A stretch of 64,000 bases of DNA, taken from contig DRFO01000026.1 of the NCBI GenBank assembly GCA_011050525.1, positions 62,001 to 126,000 of the forward strand. Direction: 5' to 3'. The stretch's first letter is position 1. Every line of letters begins with the position of its first letter. The translations under genes were made by a program, and so were the position numbers. Source of the DNA: Halopseudomonas xinjiangensis (GTDB taxonomy: Bacteria > Pseudomonadota > Gammaproteobacteria > Pseudomonadales > Pseudomonadaceae). Below are positions 8,761-18,336 of the stretch, piece by piece. The notes below the pieces were generated by a model. That model had not been told where the DNA came from and did no database searches. It was given only the letters and a program-made list of their open reading frames with translations.

Positions 8761-8794
8761 TCATTCCGTCAACGCGAAATGATGCCATGGTCTT

Positions 8795-9079
8795 TTATTG
8801 AAGGGCGATACGCTGCCGATTCTTTTCTATGGTCGCCTGGCCGATGCCCTTTACTTCAGACAGCGCTTCTACCGATTCAAAACTGCCGTTGGCGTCCCGG
8901 AAGGCCACGATGGCTTCCGCCTTGGCCGATCCTATCCCCTGCAGCGTTTCGGCAATTTCGGCGGCACTGGCGCTGTTGATATTGACGCTGACTACAGGGT
9001 CGGATGCCACTTCCGCATACAGAGGAGTAGCCAACCAGGTTGAAAAGATAAGAACTATTGCTAGACATGCGTTTTTCAT
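8795..9079 (-). CDS. ComEA-like secreted helix-hairpin-helix protein
   Basis: This is a 94-residue protein with a cleavable signal peptide, MKNACLAIVLIFSTWLATPLYA, cut after the AxA-like PLYA. The mature part is a single ComEA-type double helix-hairpin-helix domain: VNINSASAAEIAETLQGIG, then AEAIVAFRDANGSF and LSEVKGIGQATIEKN. Such domains bind double-stranded DNA without sequence specificity. In competent bacteria ComEA pulls DNA into the periplasm, but small ComEA-like proteins are common in pseudomonads and the role here is unproven. It is upstream of rnd with about 220 bp between them. Confidence 0.88.
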   Translation of the reverse strand: MKNACLAIVLIFSTWLATPLYAEVASDPVVSVNINSASAAEIAETLQGIGSAKAEAIVAFRDANGSFESVEALSEVKGIGQATIEKNRQRIALQ

Positions 9080-9467
9080 AAGGTCGTTCCTTGATGAGTT
9101 ATCGTCTGCCGCACTGCCTGGGTGACTACAGCAAAACTGGCCCGCTTTCCCTGCGGCCCATGAAATCTAGTGTAATTTACCGCCGAGGCAAAAACATCAG
9201 GTATATTTTTGTGAGGCAATACTCAAAAATAACTCATTCAAGGCGAAAAAGGCCCCACTCGGCGAGGCACTACTTGAGGGTCTGAGAACGGTTACCCCTG
9301 GGACTGTCGAGCCCCGGCTCGATACACAAGGCTGCAACCAGCGCCGACTCCTCAGCCTACCTCCGCAGGATCAAGCTGGTGCTTGATCTTCCCAGGCAAG
9401 AGCAAACCCGATCCAGACTGCGGCGAAGACGCTGAATGCCCGCCGCTGGATCGCCAGTCTTGTTCGC
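9080..9467. other. Intergenic region between the HhH gene and metZ
   Basis: No convincing gene is seen in this 388-bp stretch. The metZ-proximal half holds one copy of the 100-bp structured repeat (9297-9396), also present in three copies near 35.1-35.6 kb. The other half is AT-richer (TAATTTACC, GGTATATTTTTGTG) and probably holds the promoter of the minus-strand HhH gene. Short plus-strand frames here have no support. Confidence 0.6.
9297..9396 (-). repeat. Structured dispersed repeat, isolated copy downstream of metZ
   Basis: Read on the minus strand, the same direction as metZ, the element opens with CCTGGGA and closes with TCCCAGG, a perfect 7-bp closing stem. Just inside is the hairpin TCAAGC-ACCA-GCTTGA. 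Near the end is a second hairpin, TCGAGC-CGGG-GCTCGA. The same ends, both hairpins and spaced words (GGCGCTGG, TATCGAGC, CGACAGTCCC) recur in the three tandem copies after fpr, though the middle is diverged. This copy starts 72 bp after the metZ stop codon. Confidence 0.75.
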
Positions 9468-10679
9468 CTAGAGCGCAGCCAAACCTCGCTGAAGATCCGC
9501 ACGCAGATCCTCCAGGTCTTCGAGCCCTACTGCGACTCTGATCAGACTGTCGTGAATCCCTGCCGCTGCTCTGGCATCGGGAGTGAGACGTCCGTGGGTG
9601 GTGGTAGCGGGATGCGTGATGGTTGTTTTGCTGTCGCCAAGGTTGGCGGTGATGGATAGCAGGCGAGTCGCATCGATAAAACGCCACGCCGCCTCCTGGC
9701 CACCCCTGACTTCAAAACTAACCACGGCGCCAAAAGCCGACTGCTGCGATTTGGCCAGCTCATGTTGCGGGTGGGAAGGCAGGCCGGCGTAGTAGATGCG
9801 CTCAATTCCTGGCTGCTGCTCCAGCCACTCCGCCAGAGCCTGGGCGCTGGCACAATGTGCAGTCATGCGCAGACGCAGAGTTTCAAGCCCCTTGAGGAAC
9901 ACCCAGGCATTGAAGGGGCTGAGTGTCGGGCCGGCGGTGCGCAGAAAGCCCACCACCTCCTTCATATGCTCGCTGCGACCGGCAACCACACCACCGAGAC
10001 AGCGGCCCTGCCCGTCGATGTATTTGGTGGCCGAGTGAATGATGATGTGAGCGCCCAGCTCGAGTGGCTTCTGCAATGCAGGGGTGCAGAAGCAATTGTC
10101 CACCGCCAGCAACGCGCCATGGGCATCGGCAACCTCGGCGAGACCACGTATGTCCACCAGCTCGGCTAGGGGATTGGATGGCGATTCGACAAAAAACAAC
10201 CGAGTATTAGGTTTGCATGCAGCACGCCAGCCATCGAGATCGGACAGCGGCACGTAGTCCACTTCCACCCCGAAGCGCTTGAAGTATTTTTCAAACAACG
10301 TCACCGTGGCACCGAATACGCTTCGAGACACCAGAATATGGTCTCCAGCCGAACACAGGCTCATCACCGTTGCCAGAATGGCAGCCATGCCGGAAGCGGT
10401 GGCAACGGCCTGTTCTGCCCCTTCCAATGCGGCGATTCGCTCTTCGAAGGTCCGCACAGTCGGGTTCATGTACCGTGAGTACACGTTGCCCTTGGCCTCA
10501 CCGGCGAAGCAGGCGGCGGCGTCAGCTGCACTACGGAACACGTAGCTGGACGTCATGAACAGCGCTTCACCATGCTCAGCCTCGGGCCCACGGCGCTGGC
10601 CAGCGCGCACTGCCAAGGTATCGAAGCTGGCATTTTCCAGGTCGCTGTCGAGCCTGCCGGGCTCCCATTCGATAGTCAT
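9468..10679 (-). CDS. metZ: O-succinylhomoserine sulfhydrylase
   Basis: MetZ is a cytoplasmic PLP enzyme that makes homocysteine directly from O-succinylhomoserine and sulfide, the main methionine route in Pseudomonas. The 403-residue protein has the Cys/Met-metabolism PLP fold. Visible motifs are YSRYMNPTVRTFEERIAALE, ATASGMAAILA, the PLP-contacting VDNCFCTPALQKPLELGA and the Schiff-base lysine motif HSATKYIDGQGR. The C-terminal SITANLGDSKTTITHPATTTH is typical. It directly follows purF (28 bp), as in P. aeruginosa, and the structured repeat lies downstream. The GQGRC sequence after the lysine agrees with MetZ rather than MetB, but the two families are close. Confidence 0.93.
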   Translation of the reverse strand: MTIEWEPGRLDSDLENASFDTLAVRAGQRRGPEAEHGEALFMTSSYVFRSAADAAACFAGEAKGNVYSRYMNPTVRTFEERIAALEGAEQAVATASGMAAILATVMSLCSAGDHILVSRSVFGATVTLFEKYFKRFGVEVDYVPLSDLDGWRAACKPNTRLFFVESPSNPLAELVDIRGLAEVADAHGALLAVDNCFCTPALQKPLELGAHIIIHSATKYIDGQGRCLGGVVAGRSEHMKEVVGFLRTAGPTLSPFNAWVFLKGLETLRLRMTAHCASAQALAEWLEQQPGIERIYYAGLPSHPQHELAKSQQSAFGAVVSFEVRGGQEAAWRFIDATRLLSITANLGDSKTTITHPATTTHGRLTPDARAAAGIHDSLIRVAVGLEDLEDLRADLQRGLAAL

Positions 10680-10707
10680 TATCTATCCCCGAGGCCTAGC
10701 CTCACAT

Positions 10708-12213
10708 TCAATTATTGTGTAGATCGATTATTTCGTTCGACATCTCGCCGGTGAATTTAGCTGCATCGTTGCGAGCCTGCTCGATCTTGCCCAGGTAAGC
10801 TTCATTCACGTCGCCGGTAATGTATTCACCGTTGAATACCGAACAGTCGAAGCGGGTCAGCTCGGGATTGCCCTCTCCCACGGCCTCGATGAGATCTTCC
10901 AGGTCCTGATACACCAGCCAGTCCGCTCCGATCAGTTCGGCGACCTCTTCGGTGGTACGATTGTGCGCTATCAGCTCATGCACACTCGGCATGTCGATGC
11001 CGTAAACGTTAGGGTAGCGAACGGCAGGCGCAGCAGAGCAGAAATACACGTTCTTGGCTCCGGCCTCTCGGGCCATCTGGATGATCTGCTTGCAGGTAGT
11101 CCCCCGCACGATCGAGTCATCAACCAGCATTACGTTCTTGCCACGGAATTCCAGTTCGATAGCATTGAGCTTCTGGCGCACGGATTTCTTGCGCGCCGCC
11201 TGACCAGGCATGATGAAGGTTCGGCCGATATAACGGTTCTTGACGAAGCCTTCACGGAACTTAACCCCCAGGTTATGGGCCAGTTCGACTGCCGAGGTCC
11301 GGCTGGTATCGGGTATCGGGATCACCACGTCTATGCCGTGGTCCGGACGTTCCCGAAGAATCTTCTCCGCCAGTTTTTCGCCCATGCGCAGGCGTGCCTT
11401 GTAGACCAGGATACCGTCGATCATTGAATCCGGACGGGCCAGATAGACATGCTCGAAAATGCACGGTGAATACATCTGATGCTCGGCGCACTGACGGGTA
11501 AATAGCTCGCCTTTCTCGGTGATATATACCGCCTCACCGGGTTGCAGGTCTCGAATCAGCTCAAAGCCCAGCACATCCAGCGAAACGCTTTCAGAGGCGA
11601 TCATGTATTCCACGCCCCCTTCCACCTCACGCTTGCCGAAGACGATGGGACGAATCGCATTCGGGTCGCGGAAACCAACAATGCCATAGCCGGTAATCAT
11701 GGCAATGGCCGCATAGCCACCCCGGCAACGGTCGTGCACCGCCCGGACTGCGTTGAATATATCTTCTTCGCTGGGCTGCAACTTGCCGCCACGCGCCAGC
11801 TCATGGGCAAAAACGTTCAGCAGAACTTCCGAATCGGAATTGGTATTGACGTGGCGCAGATCTGATTCGTAGATCTCCCGCGAAAGCTGCTCGACGTTGG
11901 TCAGGTTACCGTTATGCGCGAGCGTGATTCCGTACGGTGAGTTCACGTAAAAGGGCTGCGCTTCAGCGGAACTGGATGATCCTGCAGTAGGGTATCGAAC
12001 GTGGCCGATACCCATGTTGCCGATCAATCTCTGCATGTGGCGCTGATGGAATACGTCACGCACCAGCCCGTTATCCTTGCGCAGGAACAAACGACCCCGA
12101 TCGCTGGTCACTATGCCGGCGGCGTCCTGGCCGCGATGCTGCAGGACGGTCAGGGCATCATAGAGCGCCTGGTTGACGTTCGATTTGCCCACTATGCCAA
12201 CAATGCCACACAT
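10708..12213 (-). CDS. purF: Amidophosphoribosyltransferase
   Basis: PurF catalyses the first committed step of purine synthesis, making phosphoribosylamine from PRPP and glutamine. The 501-residue protein begins [15 protein letters not shown], so Cys2 is the N-terminal glutaminase nucleophile after Met removal. The glutaminase signatures [11 protein letters not shown] and HNGNLTN are present. The C-terminal half carries the PRPP-binding motif [17 protein letters not shown] and [18 protein letters not shown]. It follows cvpA by 54 bp; that gap contains only a weak 5-bp hairpin near 12246-12259. The cvpA-purF-metZ order is that of pseudomonads. Confidence 0.97.
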   Translation of the reverse strand: MCGIVGIVGKSNVNQALYDALTVLQHRGQDAAGIVTSDRGRLFLRKDNGLVRDVFHQRHMQRLIGNMGIGHVRYPTAGSSSSAEAQPFYVNSPYGITLAHNGNLTNVEQLSREIYESDLRHVNTNSDSEVLLNVFAHELARGGKLQPSEEDIFNAVRAVHDRCRGGYAAIAMITGYGIVGFRDPNAIRPIVFGKREVEGGVEYMIASESVSLDVLGFELIRDLQPGEAVYITEKGELFTRQCAEHQMYSPCIFEHVYLARPDSMIDGILVYKARLRMGEKLAEKILRERPDHGIDVVIPIPDTSRTSAVELAHNLGVKFREGFVKNRYIGRTFIMPGQAARKKSVRQKLNAIELEFRGKNVMLVDDSIVRGTTCKQIIQMAREAGAKNVYFCSAAPAVRYPNVYGIDMPSVHELIAHNRTTEEVAELIGADWLVYQDLEDLIEAVGEGNPELTRFDCSVFNGEYITGDVNEAYLGKIEQARNDAAKFTGEMSNEIIDLHNN

Positions 12214-12267
12214 ACTTGAACACCTTTCGTTAATGTGGAAAACGCTCTCGTCCGCGAGAACGGAAAA

Positions 12268-12750
12268 TCAACGACCAAACAGCCCCAGGATCATCCCCTT
12301 GGACCAGTCAGCCACTAACAGAAAATGGGGAATGAGTTGCGACTGGCGCCACCAGTCATCAGCTTCTACAGGTGCCAGGCTTAACAACCCCACGGCAACT
12401 ACAATCAGCAGCACACCCCTGGCGGCACCAAAGACCATTCCCAGAAAGCGATCTGTGCCCGTCAGTCCCGTAACCAGCACCAATTGCCCGATGAGGTAAT
12501 TGATCAAGCCACCCAGGATAAGCGTGAGAACGAAAAGAATGCCACAGGCTGCCATGACGCGAAATGATGGAGTTTCGATATATCCGACAAGCAGATCCGC
12601 AAAGGCCCCGCCAAACATCCAGGCGACCAGACCGGCGACGACCCAGGTCAACAGCGACAGCGCTTCCTTGACGAACCCGCGCGTAAGGCTGATCAGAGCC
12701 GAAATGACAACAACGGCGATAATCACCCAATCCACCCAGACTAACGTCAC
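12268..12750 (-). CDS. cvpA: CvpA family membrane protein
   Basis: The 160-residue protein has four predicted membrane helices: WVDWVIIAVVVISALISLT, ALSLLTWVVAGLVAWMFGG, AACGILFVLTLILGGLINYL and GAARGVLLIVVAVGLLSL. The RGFVKEALSL segment and the LGMVFGAARG motif are family hallmarks. CvpA was named for colicin V production and its position before purF, and has been linked to envelope stress and purine gene expression. The molecular function remains unclear. It is followed by purF and preceded by the SPOR gene. Confidence 0.93.
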   Translation of the reverse strand: MTLVWVDWVIIAVVVISALISLTRGFVKEALSLLTWVVAGLVAWMFGGAFADLLVGYIETPSFRVMAACGILFVLTLILGGLINYLIGQLVLVTGLTGTDRFLGMVFGAARGVLLIVVAVGLLSLAPVEADDWWRQSQLIPHFLLVADWSKGMILGLFGR

Positions 12751-12816
12751 GGCTCTGCACCCAATTACGAAAAGTGCGCCATTCTAACAGAGCCGCGTGC
12801 CACACCGGAACAGCAA

Positions 12817-13404
12817 TTATCGAGCGCTTGTGCTCGTGTCGTAGGCGACGACCAGGCCTTTGTTGTCATGGCGTCGGGCGAGCTCGTCGCGCAGACGATT
12901 GGCTCCCTCCCGGTCTACCACCGGACCGACATATACTCGGGTAATGGCGTTGCCACCAACGTTGGCAGAAACCGTGTAGGCGTTATAACCCTGCGTGCGT
13001 AAGGTTTCACGCAGCCCTTCGGCATTCCCGGCACTGGAAAAGCTGCCCAGCTGAATAACCCAGCCGTCCTTGATTTCAGCAGCGGGCTCCGTAGCTGGCA
13101 CCGGGGTTGGTTCTGGGGCAGGCTCAGGAATAGGCGCTGGTGCGCTGGAAGCGACTTCTGGCTCAGGCGGCTGAGTCGGCTCGGGAAGAGGCAACGGCGG
13201 TATCTCGGGAACCTGTTCGGGTTCCGGCAATTCCACTGGTGCAGCCACTTCTATCTCGCGCTCATCCATCTGCGGCGGCTCCGGTGCCTGCACCTCTACA
13301 CGCGCCGTTTCGTCTTGTCCGGTGAGCAGCATAGGCAGAAAAACCACCGCCGCGACAACCAGCACCAGTGCGCCTATTATGCGTTGCTTGAGACGTTCAT
13401 CCAT
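12817..13404 (-). CDS. SPOR domain protein, DedD-like
   Basis: The 195-residue protein has an N-terminal membrane anchor at about residues 9-28 (IIGALVLVVAAVVFLPMLL). A Pro/Glu-rich periplasmic linker covers about residues 40-110. The C-terminal SPOR domain has WVIQLGSFSSAGNAEGLRE, LRTQGYNAY and VYVGPVVDREGANRLRDEL. SPOR domains bind denuded glycan strands at the division septum. Anchor, linker and SPOR, placed between folC and cvpA, match the DedD/PA3110 position. Its start overlaps the folC stop by 8 bp. Confidence 0.92.
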   Translation of the reverse strand: MDERLKQRIIGALVLVVAAVVFLPMLLTGQDETARVEVQAPEPPQMDEREIEVAAPVELPEPEQVPEIPPLPLPEPTQPPEPEVASSAPAPIPEPAPEPTPVPATEPAAEIKDGWVIQLGSFSSAGNAEGLRETLRTQGYNAYTVSANVGGNAITRVYVGPVVDREGANRLRDELARRHDNKGLVVAYDTSTSAR

Positions 13405-14689
13405 CGGTTAGCTCCTGAACCTGTGCAGATAGCCAGAGTATGGCTTCTGAGACACAGAAAAACGACCCGAATATAACGATTTCGGTGCTCGAAGGGGAAT
13501 TATCCAACACATCGATTAACGCTGCGGCAACTGAATCATGGGCTTCGACGCGTTCGCCGCGGGCAATGAGATGCACCGCCAGCTCTTCCGCCGAGCGAGA
13601 GCGTGGCGTCGAAAGCGATGCCACTGCCCAGGATTCAAACAGGCCGCACAGCGGGTCGACGACCCCCGCCAGATCCTTGTCGCCAAGCAAACCAAACACC
13701 GCCTGACGGGTATCGGGCCTGGCTCGCAGATAGCTGGCCAGATAAGCCGCCGCATGCGGATTATGCCCGACATCCAGGCACAATCTGCGCGGCTGCCCTC
13801 GCCAACTGATGGAACGACGCTCCAGCCTGCCGGGGACAAACGCCTCGCGCAGGGCCTGGGCTATCAGCGTGTCGGACAAATCCAGCCCGGCTGCCCAGAA
13901 AGCCTGAACTGCCAGAACAAGATTATCCCTGGGTAACCGGACAGATGGCATCCGGGTCAGCTTGCGCGGTTGACCTTCCGGACTCAACCCATGAAATGAC
14001 CAACACTGATCGTCGGTATCACTCCAGCCGAAATGCGCATCTCGCTGCAGCAAGGTCGCACCGCGCCGGGCAACTTCATCAACGAAAGTCTGCGGAAGAT
14101 CGGTTTCCCCGGTCACTACCGGCCGGCCGGCACGCATTATTCCGGCCTTCTCGAAGCCTACAGATTCTCTGGTATCGCCAAGGTACTCCTGATGATCAAG
14201 GCCGATACTGGTCACCACCGCAATGGTGGCGTCGACCACGTTCACTGCGTCCAGACGCCCGCCGAGGCCGACCTCCAGAACCACGGCATCCAGGCCGGCG
14301 CGCCGAAACAGCCAGAGTGCGGCCAGGGTGCCGAATTCGAAGTAGGTAAGCGAGATATCCCCGCGACTATCTTCGATGGCCTGGAAGGCCTGGCACAGAT
14401 CCTGGTCGCCAACCGGCTCGCCCTGCAGGGTGATGCGCTCGTTGTAACGAAGCAGATGGGGTGAGGTGTAACAGCCGCTGCGCAGGCCTGATTGACGCAA
14501 CAGCGAATCGAGACCCGCGCAAGTGGACCCTTTGCCGTTGGTGCCGGTAACAGTAAACACGAGGGGCGCCGGCCGTAGCAGTTGCAACCGCTCGGCCACC
14601 GCCTGGACTCGCCCCAGTCCCATATCTATTTCGACGGGGTGAAGACTTTCCAGGCGTGCCAGCCACTCGGGCAGACTGAGTGGGCTCAT
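13397..14689 (-). CDS. folC: Dihydrofolate synthase / folylpolyglutamate synthase
   Basis: FolC adds glutamate to dihydropteroate and extends folate polyglutamate tails, using ATP. The 430-residue protein is a Mur-ligase-type enzyme. The P-loop is VFTVTGTNGKGST, followed by GCYTSPHLLRYNERITLQG, the folate loop region. LEVGLGGRLDAVNVVDA and TSIGLDHQEYLGDTRE are also family blocks. In the C-terminal domain LCLDVGHNPHAAAYLA and VFGLLGDKDLAGV are diagnostic. The ATG overlaps the accD stop as TGATG, so it is coupled to accD. Confidence 0.96.
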   Translation of the reverse strand: MSPLSLPEWLARLESLHPVEIDMGLGRVQAVAERLQLLRPAPLVFTVTGTNGKGSTCAGLDSLLRQSGLRSGCYTSPHLLRYNERITLQGEPVGDQDLCQAFQAIEDSRGDISLTYFEFGTLAALWLFRRAGLDAVVLEVGLGGRLDAVNVVDATIAVVTSIGLDHQEYLGDTRESVGFEKAGIMRAGRPVVTGETDLPQTFVDEVARRGATLLQRDAHFGWSDTDDQCWSFHGLSPEGQPRKLTRMPSVRLPRDNLVLAVQAFWAAGLDLSDTLIAQALREAFVPGRLERRSISWRGQPRRLCLDVGHNPHAAAYLASYLRARPDTRQAVFGLLGDKDLAGVVDPLCGLFESWAVASLSTPRSRSAEELAVHLIARGERVEAHDSVAAALIDVLDNSPSSTEIVIFGSFFCVSEAILWLSAQVQELTDG

Positions 14690-15588
14690 CAGGCCTCGCC
14701 AGCCAACTCGATCACTTCGTTCGTAGCAGGGGCTGGAGCGCCGGTCAACATGGTCAGGATACTGGCGATACGATCACGCATTTCCCCACGCGAAACAATC
14801 ATGTCCAGGGCGCCATGGGCGAGCAGGAACTCACTTCGCTGGAAGCCAGCGGGCAGTTTCTCGCGGACGGTCTGCTCAATTACCCGCGGGCCGGCAAAAC
14901 CGATCAGGGCATTGGGCTCCGCCACGTTCAGATCGCCAAGCATGGCCAGACTGGCAGAAACACCACCATAAACGGGGTCTGTCATTACCGAAATGAACGG
15001 GATGCCCTCTTCCTTTAAACGCGCCAACGCAGCGCTGGTCTTGGCCATCTGCATCAATGAAAACAGCGCCTCCTGCATGCGAGCTCCGCCTGAAGCGGGG
15101 AAACAGACGTAGGGAATACGCTCACGCAGGGCGATCTCGGCGCCCCTTACAAAGCGCGCGCCGACCACGCTCCCCATGGATCCTCCCATGAAGTTGAATT
15201 CAAACGCACTGGCAACGATCGGCATGTCTTTCAACGTGCCCTGCATCACGACCAACGCATCCTTCTCGCCGGTTTCCTTTTGCGCCGCGGTCAGTCGATC
15301 CTTGTACTTTTTGGTGTCGCGAAACTTCAGCTTGTCTATGGGTTCGAGTTCGGCGGCTATTTCAGTGCGCCCCTCTGCGTCCAGGAAAATATCCAGCCTT
15401 CTGCGAGCGTTTATACGCAGGTGATGGGTGCACTTGGGACACACGTCCAGGTTCTTTTCCAGTTCCGGACGGTATAGCACCGCGTCACAGGACGGGCATT
15501 TGCGCCACAGCCCCTCAGGTACGCTGCTCTTTTGAGCTTCGGAGCGCACTATGGAAGGTATCAGTTTGTCCACCAGCCAGTTGCTCAT
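14689..15588 (-). CDS. accD: Acetyl-CoA carboxylase carboxyltransferase subunit beta
   Basis: AccD with AccA transfers the carboxyl group from biotin to acetyl-CoA, making malonyl-CoA for fatty acid synthesis. The N-terminal C4 zinc ribbon is complete: [10 protein letters not shown] and DVCPKCTHH give two CxxC pairs. The carboxyltransferase core shows [32 protein letters not shown] and [19 protein letters not shown]. Two ATGs lie behind an AAGGA box. The first touches the box and the second (15588) has a 6-nt gap, so the start at [10 protein letters not shown] is preferred, giving 299 residues. It follows trpA by 44 bp and overlaps folC. Confidence 0.96.
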   Translation of the reverse strand: MSNWLVDKLIPSIVRSEAQKSSVPEGLWRKCPSCDAVLYRPELEKNLDVCPKCTHHLRINARRRLDIFLDAEGRTEIAAELEPIDKLKFRDTKKYKDRLTAAQKETGEKDALVVMQGTLKDMPIVASAFEFNFMGGSMGSVVGARFVRGAEIALRERIPYVCFPASGGARMQEALFSLMQMAKTSAALARLKEEGIPFISVMTDPVYGGVSASLAMLGDLNVAEPNALIGFAGPRVIEQTVREKLPAGFQRSEFLLAHGALDMIVSRGEMRDRIASILTMLTGAPAPATNEVIELAGEA

Positions 15589-15632
15589 TGCCATTCCTTA
15601 TCTGTTTTTATGCTATTGCCAATAGGTGATGC

Positions 15633-16436
15633 TCAGCGATCCATGGCTGCGCGCATGCTCCGAATGATCACCGAGATAGCTTCGCGAGCTTGCTCGGGCT
15701 GTTCGGCATAGGTAGCTATCTTGCTTACCAGCACCGACCCGACCACCACCCCGTCAGCGACCTGCCCGACCGCTGCTGCGGACTCGCCATCCCGGATCCC
15801 GAAACCGACCCCAATAGGGAGATCGGTGACCGTACGCAGGCGATCCAGTTTGGTTGCCACATCGGTGACGTCCAAAGCACTGGAGCCGGTCACACCTTTT
15901 AACGAAACATAGTAGACATATCCGCTTGCGCGTTCGCAAATGATGCGGGCTCGGTCAAGTGTCGTCGTCGGCGAAAGTAAAAAAATGCAGTCCAATCCGT
16001 GCTGCTTGAAGAAGCCGATCACCTCATCCGCCTCTTCGGGCGGCAAATCGACCGTGAGCACGCCGTCGACACCAGCGTCGGCGGCCTGTTGAGCAAAGCG
16101 CTCGTAACCCATGCGTTCGACCGGGTTGAGGTAACCCATTAGTACGACGGGCGTGGTCTGGTCGGTTTCGCGAAAGGCCCTGACCATATCGAGCACCTGA
16201 GACAGGCTTACGTTATGCAGCAGCGCCCTTTCCATCGCCTGTTGAATCACCGGACCATCGGCCATCGGGTCGGAAAAGGGAATTCCGAGCTCGATGATAT
16301 TGGCTCCGGCCTTTACCAGCGCATGCATCAGCGGCAGGGTCATCTCCGGATTCGGATCTCCGGCGGTGACGTACGGTATCAACGCTTTACGGCCTTCGGC
16401 GCGTAGCGACTCAAAACATTGTTGAATTCGGCTCAT
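15633..16436 (-). CDS. trpA: Tryptophan synthase alpha subunit
   Basis: TrpA cleaves indole-3-glycerol phosphate and passes indole through a tunnel to TrpB. The 267-residue TIM barrel has all key features: the catalytic Glu in [20 protein letters not shown] and the catalytic Asp in [14 protein letters not shown]. The phosphate-binding region is [17 protein letters not shown], and [11 protein letters not shown] is also conserved. It follows trpB by 11 bp and precedes accD. The trpF-trpB-trpA-accD order differs from P. aeruginosa as I recall it, where trpBA is paired with trpI at another locus. Confidence 0.96.
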   Translation of the reverse strand: MSRIQQCFESLRAEGRKALIPYVTAGDPNPEMTLPLMHALVKAGANIIELGIPFSDPMADGPVIQQAMERALLHNVSLSQVLDMVRAFRETDQTTPVVLMGYLNPVERMGYERFAQQAADAGVDGVLTVDLPPEEADEVIGFFKQHGLDCIFLLSPTTTLDRARIICERASGYVYYVSLKGVTGSSALDVTDVATKLDRLRTVTDLPIGVGFGIRDGESAAAVGQVADGVVVGSVLVSKIATYAEQPEQAREAISVIIRSMRAAMDR

Positions 16437-16447
16437 GTCACACTCTT

Positions 16448-17665
16448 TTAGATGCTGATGCCATCGATACCCGCTACGGTATGAATGTCTTTATCGCCCC
16501 GCCCTGACAGATTCACGATGATGATCTGATCCGGACGCATCGTGGCCGCCAGCTTGACCGCATAGGCTACCGCATGGGCGGATTCCAGCGCAGGCATTAT
16601 CCCTTCGATCCTGGTCAGCTCGCGAAACGCGGCCAGGGCCTCATCATCCGTCGCATTCACGTAGCTCACCCGGCCAATATCCTTCAGCCAGCTATGTTCA
16701 GGCCCCACGCCAGGATAATCCAGCCCCGCAGACACTGAATGGGTCTCGATAATCTGTCCTGCCTCATCTTCCATCAGGTAGGTGCGATTGCCATGGAGCA
16801 CGCCGGGACGCCCGGCACTGAGCGGCGCCGCGTGCTGGCCGGTTTCCAGCCCCCGTCCGCCAGCTTCCACGCCATACATCGCTACATCGGCGTCTTCAAG
16901 GAAGGGGTGAAAAAGCCCGATAGCATTGGACCCGCCACCGACACAGGCCACCAGCGCATCGGGAAGGCGGCCCGCCTGCTCCAGGCATTGCGCTCTGGCT
17001 TCCCGGCCGATCACGCACTGAAAATCCCTGACCAGCTGCGGATAAGGGTGGGGCCCGGCTACCGTCCCTATTATGTAAAAGGTGTCGTCAACATTGGTCA
17101 CCCAGTCCCGCATCGCTTCGTTCATGGCATCCTTGAGCGTTTTGGACCCGGACGTTACGGGTATCACTTCAGCGCCCAGCAGCTTCATCCGGTACACGTT
17201 CAGCGATTGACGCTGGACATCGTCCGCGCCCATATAAACCTGACATTTGAGGCCCAGCCGGGCGGCGACGGTAGCGGTAGCGACGCCGTGCTGACCAGCG
17301 CCGGTTTCAGCTATCACCCGGGGCTTGCCCATGTGCTTGGCCAGCAGAGCCTGACCTATGGTGTTATTAACCTTGTGCGCACCCGTATGGTTGAGATCTT
17401 CCCGCTTGAGGTAGATCTGCGCTCCCCCCGCCTTCGTCGTCAGGCGCTCTGCCAGATAAAGAGGCGAAGGGCGACCTACGTAATGGGCCAGGTCACGATC
17501 GAACTCAGCCTGGAAGTCTGGATCCGTCGACAGCCGCTTATACAGGCTCTCAAGCTCTTCCAGGGCATCCATCAAGGTTTCTGAAACGAAACGTCCGCCG
17601 TAGGGGCCAAAATGGCCTCGCTGGTCAGGAACCGCCTTGTAATCCATAGGAGTTGAGTCAGACAC
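16448..17665 (-). CDS. trpB: Tryptophan synthase beta subunit
   Basis: TrpB is a PLP enzyme that joins indole and serine to make tryptophan. The protein has [15 protein letters not shown] at the N-terminus, the PLP-lysine motif [39 protein letters not shown], and the phosphate loop [12 protein letters not shown]. The C-terminal LSGRGDKD is also typical. The best start is the GTG at 17665, which overlaps the trpF stop by 8 bp and has AGAGG 6 nt upstream; this gives 405 residues. The ATG at 17647 has a poorer site, and the long open frame to 17734 lies inside trpF. The 8-bp overlap suggests coupling of trpF and trpB. Confidence 0.96.
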   Translation of the reverse strand: MSDSTPMDYKAVPDQRGHFGPYGGRFVSETLMDALEELESLYKRLSTDPDFQAEFDRDLAHYVGRPSPLYLAERLTTKAGGAQIYLKREDLNHTGAHKVNNTIGQALLAKHMGKPRVIAETGAGQHGVATATVAARLGLKCQVYMGADDVQRQSLNVYRMKLLGAEVIPVTSGSKTLKDAMNEAMRDWVTNVDDTFYIIGTVAGPHPYPQLVRDFQCVIGREARAQCLEQAGRLPDALVACVGGGSNAIGLFHPFLEDADVAMYGVEAGGRGLETGQHAAPLSAGRPGVLHGNRTYLMEDEAGQIIETHSVSAGLDYPGVGPEHSWLKDIGRVSYVNATDDEALAAFRELTRIEGIMPALESAHAVAYAVKLAATMRPDQIIIVNLSGRGDKDIHTVAGIDGISI

Positions 17666-18272
17666 GCTTGACCTCTTGAATGAACGCATTGATTTTTTCC
17701 AAGTCCTTGATGCCTTTGGCGATTTCGACGCCACCGCTTACATCGACAGCCCACGGACTCACATCGTTGATAGCCTGACGAATGTTGCCGGATTCCAGCC
17801 CGCCTGCCAGCACCAGTGACCAGTTGCGCTGATCCGGAATCATAGTCCAGTCAAACGTCTCGCCGGTGCCACCCGGAACACCGGGCTTATAGCTGTCCAG
17901 CAGAATGCCCGCAGCACCCGGCCACTGGGCAGCAAGGGCATTGAGATCATCACCAGGACGCACCCGAACAGCCTTCAGGTACGGGAGTTTAAACTGTTGG
18001 CAAAAGCTGTCCGGCTCGTCACCGTGAAACTGCAACATATCCAGAGGAACCTGGCTCAATATCGCCTGGATTTCAGCGGCCTCAGCGTCGACGAAGAGCC
18101 CTACCGTCGTCACGAAAGGGGGCAGCGCGTCAATGATATCCAGGGCTTGTCGAGGCGTGACTGCACGGGGGCTCGACGAATAAAAAACCAGACCAATAGC
18201 ATCCGCACCCGCCTGTGCTGCTGCCAGCGCGTCTTCGACCCGGGTAATGCCACAGATTTTGACTCGGACCAT
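17658..18272 (-). CDS. trpF: Phosphoribosylanthranilate isomerase
   Basis: TrpF isomerises N-(5-phosphoribosyl)anthranilate in tryptophan synthesis. From the ATG at 18272 the protein has 204 residues, the usual size. [15 protein letters not shown] contains the catalytic Cys of [17 protein letters not shown] and [10 protein letters not shown] are conserved, and [12 protein letters not shown] with LAGGLESGN provides phosphate binding. [15 protein letters not shown] at the C-terminus is the diagnostic family end. An upstream ATG at 18353 would add 27 unmatched residues and overlap truA, so it was not used. It is 64 bp after truA and overlaps trpB. Confidence 0.95.
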   Translation of the reverse strand: MVRVKICGITRVEDALAAAQAGADAIGLVFYSSSPRAVTPRQALDIIDALPPFVTTVGLFVDAEAAEIQAILSQVPLDMLQFHGDEPDSFCQQFKLPYLKAVRVRPGDDLNALAAQWPGAAGILLDSYKPGVPGGTGETFDWTMIPDQRNWSLVLAGGLESGNIRQAINDVSPWAVDVSGGVEIAKGIKDLEKINAFIQEVKRV

Positions 18273-18336
18273 AGCCAGACTCGACCCACCAGAAGTAAAC
18301 AAGGCTGTCGATAGTAGCAGATCAGCAATCTGAGCG

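Noticed and set aside
16739..17584. A 281-codon plus-strand frame antisense to trpB
   Set aside because: trpB matches its family end to end on the other strand; the antisense product has no recognisable motif.
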